From Stieleria sp. JC731 (GTDB taxonomy: Bacteria; Planctomycetota; Planctomycetia; Pirellulales; Pirellulaceae): DNA of 64,000 bases. Shown here one piece after another: positions 51,474-60,228 of the stretch. The translations under genes were made by a program, and so were the position numbers. The notes under the pieces are model-generated. The model made no database searches. It was not told the origin of the DNA and worked only from the letters and a program-made list of their open reading frames with translations. Positions within the stretch are counted from its first letter, which is position 1, and every line of letters begins with the position of its first letter. Location of the stretch: contig NZ_JAJKFQ010000011.1 of the NCBI RefSeq assembly GCF_020966635.1, positions 1,240,001 to 1,304,000 of the forward strand. Direction: 5' to 3'.

Positions 51474-53987
51474 ATGATCGACCCTGTGATGTTCCCTATG
51501 AATTGGTTCCGAGTAGCCATCGGTGTGGCGTTATGCAATGTCCTGCTACCGATTTGGCCGTTATCCGCAGTCGATTTGGTTCCTCCGGTGATCGTGGAAG
51601 AAGGTTGGGAGATCGAACTGGTCAAAGCTGAACCGGATATCGTGACGCCTGTCATGTGTGTGTGTGATCACGAAGGTCGCTTACTGGTGATCGAATCTCA
51701 CACTCACTTTCCGCCGGAAGGTTACGATGGTCCTGATCATGACCGCATCATTCGGTTGTCGGACAGCAATGGCGATGGCACGCTTGATCGTCGTGAAGTG
51801 TTTTTTGACCAAGGCAAGTTCACGATGGGTTTGGCAATACTGGACGACAATTGGATTGCCGTTACACATCGTGATAAGGTGCTGCGTATTCGCGATGCCG
51901 ACGGAGACGGGCAGGCCGAACAGGTCGAAGTCCTCGCCGAACTGGATACCAACGCCAACTACCCGCACAACGGATTGGGCGGATTGGTAGCCGCAGCAGA
52001 CGGTTGGCTTTACGTGGGCCAGGGCGAGAACTTTGGCGAAGATTACCAGCTTGTCGGTAAAGATGGCCGAACACAAAAGGGTGGCGGCGAAGGCGGCAAT
52101 ATCTTTCGCATCCGGTTCGATGGAACCCAGCTGGAACGCTTTGCGACTGGATTTTGGAATCCGTTCGGGATGTGCTTCGACTCCGCGGATCGACTTTGGT
52201 GTGTCGGAAATGATCCTGACGCGATGCCACCGTGTCGCCTGATGCATGTCGTGCGCGGTGGTGATTATGGATTTGAATTCCAATTCGGACGTGGAGGAAC
52301 TCATCCGCTGCAGTCATGGATGGGTGAACTTCCTGTGACGATGCCGCCTGCCGCAGGCACCGGTGAAGCTCCTTGCGCCGTTGTTCCGATCGGCGACCGG
52401 TTGTGGGTTTCCAGCTGGGGCGACAACCGCGTCGAAGCTTATCGACTTCGGGAAAATGGCGGCACATGGGTAAGCGAAACTGAAACGGTGTTGCAGGGCG
52501 ACACTCTATTCCGTCCGGTCGGAATAGCGCTCGCGCCCGATCATTCGATTTACATCACCGATTGGGTCCGACGTGACTACTCAGTCCACCAGACCGGCCG
52601 AATCTGGAGGCTGAAACCAGTGTCCGGTAAAGCTGCTTCGGGTGTCATTCCGGGACTCAGTTCTGTCGAAAAAGAATCGGCAAGTGCCGGTGACGAGATG
52701 GATCTGACGGCATTGTTACAGCAAGCCACTGACAACGACGTTTTTGTTGCACAGGCTGCTATCACACGTCTTGCAGAATTGGAAAGTCTGCCCAGTCCCG
52801 ATGAGGTCGTCCAACACAAGTCCCCGCAAAAGCTTGCCTTGATGGCAGCATGGCGTTGGCGGGAGCTATGTGATCGAGATTCGCTAACCGAAGTCCAAAG
52901 GCGAATGATGTTATCGGATGCGTTCGAGGATTTGGACGAAGACACAACCTTGTTCGGATTGCGTTGGGCTGCGGAACGCAAAGATCGAGAATTGGTTGCT
53001 GAGATTCAGCAGGTGTTGAAACGAGATTTGCTGACGACACGTCTATTCGAAGTTGCCGTTGCCACCATTTCATTTCTCGAAAACGGGACTGCTCGCAGCG
53101 GCGTGCGTGATCCGGCTCGAGAGAAACTATTGGCGGAGTTAGCATCAGACCAGACAAGATCACCAGAGATCCGCGCACTGGCGATTCAGCGGATTCCTGC
53201 TGCGGCGGACCAACCTGGTGGCGATCAAATCACCGCTTGGGTAAAGGAATCCGAGTCGCCACAACTGCAACGCGAATCGGTTCGATTGTTGATTGATCGG
53301 GGAACGGAAGCTGACGCAAAACGATTGCATTCGTTTGCGGTTGATTCAAGTTTACCGATAGCCATTCGCGCCGACGCGATTTCGGGCTTGTCCAACTTTG
53401 TTGCGTCCTACGAATCGGGGCTTCGGGCACTTGAAATGAACGCATCCGAACCAAACGAGATTCGTGAAGAGGCAAGGCGAGTCCTGTCGCGAATCGAAGG
53501 TTCAAATCGTCAAAAGCGTCCGGCTGTCGATGATTTTGATGCTTGGTTTCGTTTGGTCGGAAATGGAGGCGACGCCGAAGCCGGCGCGCGTGTCTTTCAG
53601 CGAGCCACTTGCAGTAAATGCCACCTCAGCCATGGTCGAGGAGCAATGACGGGGCCTGATCTGACAAATTTGGTTGGACAACCACGCAAACGGCTGCTGC
53701 GATCAATTTTGTACCCGAGTGAGGAAGTCGGTCCGCTTTATGTGCCTTGGAAAATTGTCACAACGGAGGGCAACGTTCTGATTGGACTAAAAACGCCTAC
53801 TCCCGGTGTGGGTGGGGCGATCGGATTCCAAGCAGCTGATGGAAGTTCGTTTTCGGTTAAACTCGAAGACATCGAATTTCATTCCTTCAGCGATCAGTCG
53901 ATCATGCCGAAAGGTTTAGAGCAAACGCTGTCGATCGGCGAATTGCGTGACTTGCTCGCTTATCTTGAATCAACCGAAACTGATTAA
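51474..53987 (+). CDS. PVC-type dehydrogenase: beta-propeller, HEAT repeats and cytochrome c
   Basis: The ATG at 51474 is taken (ATG 51489 and 51498 are close alternatives; the open frame reaches back into the previous gene). The 837-residue protein has a signal peptide (MNWFRVAIGVALCNVLLPIW region). Residues ~35-400 form a six-bladed propeller like soluble glucose dehydrogenase, with EEGWEIELVKAEPDIVTPV, IRLSDSNGDGTLDRREVFFD and YPHNGLGGLVAAADGWLYVG. Residues ~440-690 are HEAT-like helices. A cytochrome c domain follows with CSKCH at residues 713-717 and Met ligand expected near QSIMPKGL. These are called PVC-type membrane-bound dehydrogenases. The oxidised substrate is unknown; electrons probably leave through the heme. 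Confidence 0.92.
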   Translation: MIDPVMFPMNWFRVAIGVALCNVLLPIWPLSAVDLVPPVIVEEGWEIELVKAEPDIVTPVMCVCDHEGRLLVIESHTHFPPEGYDGPDHDRIIRLSDSNGDGTLDRREVFFDQGKFTMGLAILDDNWIAVTHRDKVLRIRDADGDGQAEQVEVLAELDTNANYPHNGLGGLVAAADGWLYVGQGENFGEDYQLVGKDGRTQKGGGEGGNIFRIRFDGTQLERFATGFWNPFGMCFDSADRLWCVGNDPDAMPPCRLMHVVRGGDYGFEFQFGRGGTHPLQSWMGELPVTMPPAAGTGEAPCAVVPIGDRLWVSSWGDNRVEAYRLRENGGTWVSETETVLQGDTLFRPVGIALAPDHSIYITDWVRRDYSVHQTGRIWRLKPVSGKAASGVIPGLSSVEKESASAGDEMDLTALLQQATDNDVFVAQAAITRLAELESLPSPDEVVQHKSPQKLALMAAWRWRELCDRDSLTEVQRRMMLSDAFEDLDEDTTLFGLRWAAERKDRELVAEIQQVLKRDLLTTRLFEVAVATISFLENGTARSGVRDPAREKLLAELASDQTRSPEIRALAIQRIPAAADQPGGDQITAWVKESESPQLQRESVRLLIDRGTEADAKRLHSFAVDSSLPIAIRADAISGLSNFVASYESGLRALEMNASEPNEIREEARRVLSRIEGSNRQKRPAVDDFDAWFRLVGNGGDAEAGARVFQRATCSKCHLSHGRGAMTGPDLTNLVGQPRKRLLRSILYPSEEVGPLYVPWKIVTTEGNVLIGLKTPTPGVGGAIGFQAADGSSFSVKLEDIEFHSFSDQSIMPKGLEQTLSIGELRDLLAYLESTETD

Positions 53988-54004
53988 CGTAAACATCCGA
54001 TGCG

Positions 54005-55039
54005 ATGCAAAAGTTGACGTGGCTTGACGATCTTCTTGATGCCGCAAAGGAATTTGGGTTTTCGTTGATGGGGATCTGCCCTGCAGTCGATGCGGCGGGA
54101 TTTCATCGACTGATCGATTGGGTTCAAGCTGGGAATTGTGCGGGAATGGAGTATTTCTCCAACCGCATCGACGCATACCGAAATCCCGATGGCGTCATGC
54201 CCGGTACAAAAAGCATCATTGCTTTGGCGTACCCGTATTTCGCCAATCCGAGTTCTAGTGGTGTATCTGGTCAGGGGCGTGTTGCGCGATACGCTTGGTC
54301 CGGGATCGACTACCACGACACGATACACAGCCACTTTAAAGCGATCAAAAAACTGGTTCGCGATTGTTCACCGGAGGTTAGCCTCCGCGGGTGTGTCGAC
54401 ACCGCCCCGCTGCTTGAACGTGAGCTTGCGGAGCTGGCGGGTTTAGGTTGGCGGGGCAAAAATACGTTGCTGCTCAACCGGGCTCAGGGCAGTTATTTCT
54501 TTCTCGCATGTTTGCTGGTTGACCAGCAATTGCCGTACGACCAGCCAGACGACAAGTCTTATTGTGGCAGTTGCACTGCTTGCTTGGATGCCTGTCCGAC
54601 GGATGCATTTGTCGATGCAGGGATTTTAGATGCAAGAAAGTGCATCAGTTACCTGACGATCGAGCACCGAGGTGAAATCGATCCGAAATATCGGGATGCG
54701 ATTGGAGATTGGGTGTTTGGATGTGATGTTTGCCAGGAAGTTTGCCCGTGGAACCGCAAGCCGACTCGCAACGCGTCGCCGATCGATGAAGCGGCCCTGA
54801 CAGACTTTGTCGATCTGATCGCGGTTCTTCAAATGGACGAATCTGAATTTAGAACACGATATCGAAAATCACCGTTCTGGAGAACGAAATTACAAGGGAT
54901 GCAGCGAAACGCGGCAATCGTGCTTGGTAATCAAGGCTGCCGCGATGCGATCCCCGTTTTGCAGGAACGATCACTCGGCGAAGATCCGGTCGTTGCCGAA
55001 GCGTGCCGATGGGCGATCAAGAAAATCGAAGGCGAATAA
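54005..55039 (+). CDS. queG: Epoxyqueuosine reductase QueG
   Basis: A 344-residue cytosolic iron-sulfur, cobalamin-dependent enzyme that makes the last step of queuosine tRNA modification. Recognisable parts: the N-terminal domain with FSLMGICPAVDAA, MEYFSNRIDAYRNP, YAWSGIDYHDTIHSHFKAI, and VDTAPLLERELAELAGLGWRG in the cobalamin-binding region. The two [4Fe-4S] sites are YCGSCTACLDACPTDAF and CDVCQEVCPWNRKPT, and the C-terminal ~50 residues are HEAT-like (GMQRNAAIVLGNQGCRDAIP). Size and order match QueG, with no missing motif. It begins 17 bp after the PVC-type gene, so it is probably cotranscribed, though functionally unrelated. Confidence 0.95.
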   Translation: MQKLTWLDDLLDAAKEFGFSLMGICPAVDAAGFHRLIDWVQAGNCAGMEYFSNRIDAYRNPDGVMPGTKSIIALAYPYFANPSSSGVSGQGRVARYAWSGIDYHDTIHSHFKAIKKLVRDCSPEVSLRGCVDTAPLLERELAELAGLGWRGKNTLLLNRAQGSYFFLACLLVDQQLPYDQPDDKSYCGSCTACLDACPTDAFVDAGILDARKCISYLTIEHRGEIDPKYRDAIGDWVFGCDVCQEVCPWNRKPTRNASPIDEAALTDFVDLIAVLQMDESEFRTRYRKSPFWRTKLQGMQRNAAIVLGNQGCRDAIPVLQERSLGEDPVVAEACRWAIKKIEGE

Positions 55040-55431
55040 GCCAATGGCTTTCAGGTGCCTAGGTCGATTGGCTGAAGGCGGAGTACCGACTCTGATTCAC
55101 CGACTCGCTCGATGACAAGCCGCATCGCCGATGAGGTAGCCCTAGTGGCGTGGCGAACGATTTCGGTACAATTCGTTTGATCTCAATTGCAACCACGATC
55201 AACTGCCAAAGGTACAAAACGGTCTGCAGATATGAACTGCCAGCAAACTTAAGAGGCTTGCACTCTTCGATTCCAAAACCGTCAGGTCGACAGGCTTCAT
55301 ATTGTTGTCGCAATCTGCGGCATTGGAGGTAATCGAAGATAAGTTTCGAAAGTGGAGCCGTTGGCAGTCTTGAGATCACTTCGACAACCGAACCACAGGG
55401 ATGGAGCCCGACGACGACGGGTGAATTTTCA
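55040..55431. promoter_or_regulatory. Intergenic region upstream of the VgrG gene
   Basis: 392 bp with no credible gene; small frames are shadows. It should carry the promoter of the VgrG-FHA unit. No definite box or terminator visible. Confidence 0.35.
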
Positions 55432-57492
55432 ATGAGCGAGCTTCAACAAAATCGCGGACTCAATATCACGACCACGGCTGGCGCAGATAAATTGCTGCTC
55501 TCAAAACTGGTCGCCACGGAACGGTTAGGCCAACTGTTCGAATTTGACGTCGAACTGCTATCGACCGATCACAATATTGATTTGTCGGGCTTGCTTGGAA
55601 CCGGAGCGACGATCGAACTCGAGTTGTCGTCCGGCGACAAACGCTACTTGCATGGGTTATTTGGTCGGCTTTCTTGGGCCGGGTCCCATGGGCATTTCTC
55701 AAAATACCGGGCGACGATCGTGCCGTGGTTTTGGATGCTTACCAAGACGGCGAATTGCAGGATTTATCAAAACAAAACTGTGGTAGATATTATCACCGAC
55801 ATTTTTAAAAATCAGAACCAATTTAGCGACTTTAGTAAAAAGTTATCGGGCACGCACGGCAATCGAGAGTATTGCGTTCAATACTGTGAAACCGACTTTC
55901 AGTTTGTCAGTCGCTTGATGGAAGAAGAAGGCATCTATTACTTCTTCGAACACTCAGAAGGAAAGCATGACCTCGTGTTGTGCGATTCAGCTAGCGGCCA
56001 CAAGCCATCGGAGACACACGCCTCGCTTGCATATTTCCCGCCCGAGGCTCGCCGGATTGCCGAGTATGACCATGTCTACCATTGGGATGTCTCAATGGAA
56101 GTTCAGAGTGGTGAATACGTCTTAGCCAATTTCGATTTTGAAAAACCGAAGGCGGATCTTACCGCCAAAGCGATGATCCAACGCGATCATGCACTTTCCG
56201 GAATGGAAGTGTTCAATTATCCGGGCGCGCATACTGAGTTGATTGATGGTGAAAGTCGTTCTAAGGTTCGAATTCAAGAGCGGCAAAGTCAGTTCGTGCG
56301 AAGCCGAGGGACGACCAACGCGCGTGGACTGAGCGTCGGTTCGACATTCAAATTGACCGGTCATCTGCGTTCCGATCAGAACGCCGAATACTTGGTGGTT
56401 GCCAGTCGCATCGAAGCTCAAAACAGTGACTTTGAAACCGGAGAGGACACGGAGACCACGGAATTCAAATGTGACTTCGAGGCGATGGATTACAAGCAGG
56501 TCTTTCGCGCACCTAGTTTGACACCCAGGCCAATGATTCGTGGTCCACAGACCGCGATTGTCGTGGGCAAATCAGGTGAAGAAGTTTGGACGGACAAATA
56601 TGGCCGAGTGAAAGTTCACTTCCACTGGGATCGTTTCGACAAACAGGATGAGAACAGCTCGTGTTGGGTTCGGGTCGCGCAATCCTGGGCTGGAAAACGG
56701 TGGGGATCAATTCACATCCCGCGAATTGGCCAAGAAGTCATCGTGGAGTTTCTTGAAGGTGATCCAGATCGGCCAATTGTCACCGGACGGGTCTACAATG
56801 CTGATGAGATGCCGCCCTACGCACTTCCGGAGAATGGTCTTGTCAGTGGGATCAAATCGCATAGTTCAAAGGACGCGACTGATGAAAACTTCAATGCCCT
56901 CACGTTTAACGATACGAAAGGCAAAGAAGAAGTCTATTTCCATGCGGAGAAAGATTTTCAGCGTCACGTCGAAAACAATGACAGCTTGAAAGTTGGTTTT
57001 GACAAGATGGATCCGGGCGATCAAAAGATTGAGATTTTCAACAATCAAGAAGTGATCGTCGGCGGTTCGGATGCCGACGACGGCAGTCAAACGGTGACGG
57101 TCTTTAACAACTTTACACACAAAACCAAGGAAGGTGATGCAACGATCGCGGTCGAAAAAGGCAGTCGCAAAACCACCATCGAGACCGACGAAACGCTTGA
57201 AGTGACTTCGGGCGACCGTAAAACGACCGTCAAAAGCGGCGACGATACGCTGTCGATCGATTCGGGGTCACAAACAACCGAAGCTGCAAACAAGATTCAA
57301 TTAAAGGTCGGCTCGAGCAGCATCACGATCTTGCCGGATAAAATCTCCATTTGCTCTCCGACGATCGAATTGAACGCTGATACGGCGGTGAAGATCGAAT
57401 CCGGCGTCAATGTCGATGTTGCCGGAGCCGTTGTTTCCGTTGCTGCCGACGGAAGTTTGAAACTTGAAGGCGGCGTCGTCAATATAAATTAG
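55432..57492 (+). CDS. vgrG: VgrG-like type VI secretion tip (spike) protein
   Basis: A 686-residue protein. Residues ~1-370 correspond to the gp27-like VgrG part: LLLSKLVATERLGQLFEFDV, VVDIITDIFKNQNQF, the highly conserved REYCVQYCETDFQFVSRLME and EEGIYYFFEHSEGKHDLVL, plus PGAHTELIDGESRSKVRIQE. The gp5 OB-fold follows (TAIVVGKSGEEVWTDKYGRV, KVHFHWDRFD, WAGKRWGSIHIPRIGQEVIV, EFLEGDPDRPIVTGRVYNAD). The last ~150 residues are Thr/Asp-rich strands in a beta-helical needle (TKEGDATIAVEKGSRKTTIE). No extra C-terminal effector domain is present. VgrG trimers cap the Hcp tube and pierce target membranes. No other T6SS core gene is in the window, so it is an orphan spike with an FHA partner 26 bp downstream. 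Confidence 0.95.
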   Translation: MSELQQNRGLNITTTAGADKLLLSKLVATERLGQLFEFDVELLSTDHNIDLSGLLGTGATIELELSSGDKRYLHGLFGRLSWAGSHGHFSKYRATIVPWFWMLTKTANCRIYQNKTVVDIITDIFKNQNQFSDFSKKLSGTHGNREYCVQYCETDFQFVSRLMEEEGIYYFFEHSEGKHDLVLCDSASGHKPSETHASLAYFPPEARRIAEYDHVYHWDVSMEVQSGEYVLANFDFEKPKADLTAKAMIQRDHALSGMEVFNYPGAHTELIDGESRSKVRIQERQSQFVRSRGTTNARGLSVGSTFKLTGHLRSDQNAEYLVVASRIEAQNSDFETGEDTETTEFKCDFEAMDYKQVFRAPSLTPRPMIRGPQTAIVVGKSGEEVWTDKYGRVKVHFHWDRFDKQDENSSCWVRVAQSWAGKRWGSIHIPRIGQEVIVEFLEGDPDRPIVTGRVYNADEMPPYALPENGLVSGIKSHSSKDATDENFNALTFNDTKGKEEVYFHAEKDFQRHVENNDSLKVGFDKMDPGDQKIEIFNNQEVIVGGSDADDGSQTVTVFNNFTHKTKEGDATIAVEKGSRKTTIETDETLEVTSGDRKTTVKSGDDTLSIDSGSQTTEAANKIQLKVGSSSITILPDKISICSPTIELNADTAVKIESGVNVDVAGAVVSVAADGSLKLEGGVVNIN

Positions 57493-57518
57493 CCCCACAA
57501 GGCACTCGCGGTACAAAC

Positions 57519-58403
57519 ATGAAGTTGATCGTTCACGTCGTCTCCGGACCTGCCCGCGGACGCAAGATACCAGTGCAAGCTGGTGAGCGGACTCGTTTCG
57601 GTCGTAGCGAATCCGCCGATGTCTGTTTGCATGATCCAGACATGGCTGATGTTCATTTTGAAATTGTATACCAGGGCCAGTCTCCGCAATTGCGGTCGAT
57701 CGACGCCGTCCTAGAGACATTGATCAACGACAAGCCTGTCGCCGAATCCGTGATCGCCAACGGTGATCAGATTGCCGCTGGGCAAAGCCGGATGAGCGTG
57801 TCGGTCGTCAGCGCCGGAGGCAAACTGCTGGAAGAATCCGAGAGCGAGGCGATTGGGGAGACAAGCGATCCACCGCTGTCGCTCGAAGAACTGATCTCGA
57901 AAGCCCAGCTGAGTGATAATGCACTGCAACTCGCAAACGAAACGCCCGCGATTTCAGTACCTGCTTACCTGGATTTGCTAAGCCAGCATGCTTTGCCGAT
58001 CGACGCTATCAAGGTTATCGCGTTGTATCTTCCAAAAGTCGATGCGATCCGTTGGGCAAGCCGCTGCGTTTCCGAGCTACAAGGGACGCAGCGTTCTGAA
58101 ACGGACAAACTGGCTGCCGAATGTGTCGAAGAATGGCTCGCTGAAGCCAGTGAGAACACACGCTGCAAGGCGATGGAGCTTGCAGAGCAACTGCAATACG
58201 AAACGCCCGATGCATGTGTCGCCGCGGCGGTCGGATGGAATGAAGGTAGCATGGTCTCATCCGACTATGCGCCCGTTGTCCCGCCGCCGTATCTGTATGC
58301 CCGCATGATAAGCGGTGCATTGATCAAGCTGGTTTATGCCGGTGGGCCATCAGCCGTCAAGCAAAGGGCCGACAGCATCATCGAACTCGGCTCCGTCGAA
58401 TGA
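57519..58403 (+). CDS. FHA-domain protein associated with VgrG
   Basis: A 294-residue protein. The N-terminal ~95 residues form an FHA domain (LIVHVVSGPARGRKIPVQAG, RFGRSESADVCLHDPDMADV, HFEIVYQG), with the conserved Arg and Ser of GRS; phosphothreonine binding is expected. A short linker follows. The C-terminal ~150 residues are helical (LLSQHALPIDAIKVIALYLP, CKAMELAEQLQYETPDACVA, and AAVGWNEGSMV), resembling the DUF6931-type domain found near T6SS genes; this name is from memory and not verified. It starts 26 bp after VgrG, so they are cotranscribed. Such FHA proteins may regulate T6SS assembly post-translationally, as Fha1 does, or recruit an effector. No kinase gene is adjacent. Confidence 0.82.
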   Translation: MKLIVHVVSGPARGRKIPVQAGERTRFGRSESADVCLHDPDMADVHFEIVYQGQSPQLRSIDAVLETLINDKPVAESVIANGDQIAAGQSRMSVSVVSAGGKLLEESESEAIGETSDPPLSLEELISKAQLSDNALQLANETPAISVPAYLDLLSQHALPIDAIKVIALYLPKVDAIRWASRCVSELQGTQRSETDKLAAECVEEWLAEASENTRCKAMELAEQLQYETPDACVAAAVGWNEGSMVSSDYAPVVPPPYLYARMISGALIKLVYAGGPSAVKQRADSIIELGSVE

Positions 58404-58567
58404 CACCGTTCAAGAGGGCGAGGCAGATGGCCACTAGTTGTCTGTTGGCGTTCAGCTGTCGCTCTTCACTCCGGGTCGGCGGCGTTCTTCCGCACGGCTA
58501 CTGCGAGTGAATGGCGACTTTAGAAGACAGCAAACCTGAAAATTGATGCGTCGCTAGACTGCATCTG

Positions 58568-59533
58568 CTAAACCGTCGCAGGTACGGCTGACTGCTGGTC
58601 CGAGTTAATTTGGTCGATCAACTCTTGTGACACTCGCTCGGCGTCACCATGTTCGACTTGGCAAGTGCCTGCTGCTTCGTGTCCACCACCACCGTATTTC
58701 AGGCAAAGTTCGCCGACGTCGGTTGTGCAGGAACGGTCCAAAATCGATTTTCCGATCGTGAACACTGTGTTCTGTTTTTGTTTTCCCCAAAGCACATGGA
58801 TCGAGATATTGCACTGGGGATAAAGTGCGTACACGGTGAATCGGTTTGTCGCGTAGATCGTTTCTTCGTCGCGCAAATCAAGCATGACCAGATTGCCGTG
58901 AACGCTAGCGCACTCTTTGATCTGATTGACCGCCAACTGCTGGTGTTCGCGATACAGTTCGACCCGTTCACGAACATCGGGTAGCAATAGAATGTCTTCG
59001 ATGTCTAAATCGCGGCAGCAATCGATCAAGTCCATCATAAGTTGGTAGTTGGACACTCGGAACGTATGGAATCGTCCGAGTCCGGTGCGAGCGTCCATCA
59101 GGAACGAAAGCAGTGGCCAACCCTGAGGGTTCTTGATTTCGTCGGCAGAGAATTTGGCGGCGTCAGCCTTGTCCACCGCTGTCATCATTTCTTCGCTGAT
59201 CGCTGGGAATCTTTCACGTCCGCCGAAATGGTCATAGACGACTCTTGCTGCCGAATCGGCATTGGTCGAGAGAACGTAGTTGTCCGGTTGGATGCCTTCG
59301 TTTCGGAGCTCCTCACTGGAGTGGTGGTCGAAGCACAAGTGGCATCCTGGGACATACGGCAAGTTTGTCAGGATGTCATTTTCGGTGACTTCGACAACAC
59401 CATCTTGCATATCCTTTGGGTGCACGAACTTGATATCGCCAAGGATGTCCAGTTCCTTCAATAGCAAGGCACAGACAAGGCCGTCGAAATCGCTTCGTGT
59501 CAGCAAACGGTACTTTTGATTGGTGTCGGTCAT
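58568..59533 (-). CDS. DHH-family phosphoesterase
   Basis: A 321-residue cytosolic enzyme. Motif I is modified to TRSDFDGLVCALLL (usual DHDGD/DADG), motif II is present as CFDHHSSEE, and the DHHA1 domain ends with KYGGGGHEAAGTCQVE, which contacts substrate. This is the arrangement of the DHH/DHHA1 group that includes RecJ-like exonucleases, NrnA (oligoribonuclease/pAp phosphatase) and bacterial exopolyphosphatase-like proteins; the short length (about 320) fits NrnA-like proteins. Activity on nano-RNA, pAp or c-di-AMP products is possible, none shown. It converges with the VgrG-FHA unit (165-bp gap) and diverges from a 700-bp non-coding region. Confidence 0.9.
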   Translation of the reverse strand: MTDTNQKYRLLTRSDFDGLVCALLLKELDILGDIKFVHPKDMQDGVVEVTENDILTNLPYVPGCHLCFDHHSSEELRNEGIQPDNYVLSTNADSAARVVYDHFGGRERFPAISEEMMTAVDKADAAKFSADEIKNPQGWPLLSFLMDARTGLGRFHTFRVSNYQLMMDLIDCCRDLDIEDILLLPDVRERVELYREHQQLAVNQIKECASVHGNLVMLDLRDEETIYATNRFTVYALYPQCNISIHVLWGKQKQNTVFTIGKSILDRSCTTDVGELCLKYGGGGHEAAGTCQVEHGDAERVSQELIDQINSDQQSAVPATV

Positions 59534-60228
59534 GTTATTGCGTCAGCGTCTCGGACATCGATTGGGATTGTTTTGGAAACACATCGGAATGAATGCTCGT
59601 CGCAGTCTGGTGTCGCGACGCGTCACCCTTCACGCTCGAACAAACGGCGGAAGTAATGTTGCTTTCGAGACACTGCGAGAGAGGCTTTTGTTGAGCTCGC
59701 CGCCTTCACGATCTGGCAAGTGACCGACAAGGTTGGCGTCAAAACAACAAATCACTGATGGAATCATCCAGCAGGTCTTGCACGCGGCGCTCCGTTGCTG
59801 CGTCGAAAAGCAGGCAACGCTTCATTTCAATGGCTGTCGAAACTTAGGACGCAGATTTGACCTATACACGGTCATTTTTCGGGGAACATTGAATCCGCTC
59901 GTCACTGCGATGCCCTAGTCGTACGTTCAGTTTCCAAATGCCGCTTTCACCATCCCTAAAGCATCGCCGATGGATCTTGAAAATCCGAAGCGTTGGCAGC
60001 GATAAACAAATGAAAACTGCATCGACAAAGTTCATTGATCAGTTAAGGGTTAGTCCTCATCTGCTTCTCAGATAGCTATTTGACTGTGTGTACGGATTTG
60101 GTTGTAAGACGATGATTTGTCTCGCCACGGTCGGATAGATTTTTGCCAAGTTAGTCCGCGTAGGATTGGAACGGTTGGAGCGGCCTTGCGAGATGCGATA
60201 GAATATTCGCATCCCACCTCCCCTCCTA
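59534..60228. promoter_or_regulatory. Long divergent intergenic region upstream of the DUF1592 gene
   Basis: 695 bp. Two short frames (59520-59723 and 59733-59918, plus) have no protein-like features and no ribosome-binding site. The region should hold the promoters of the DHH gene and the DUF1592/DUF1552 operon. No repeats or structured elements are obvious. Confidence 0.35.

Noticed and set aside
59520..59918. Two short frames upstream of the DUF1592 gene
   Set aside because: Low-complexity Arg/Ser-rich peptides with no ribosome-binding site.
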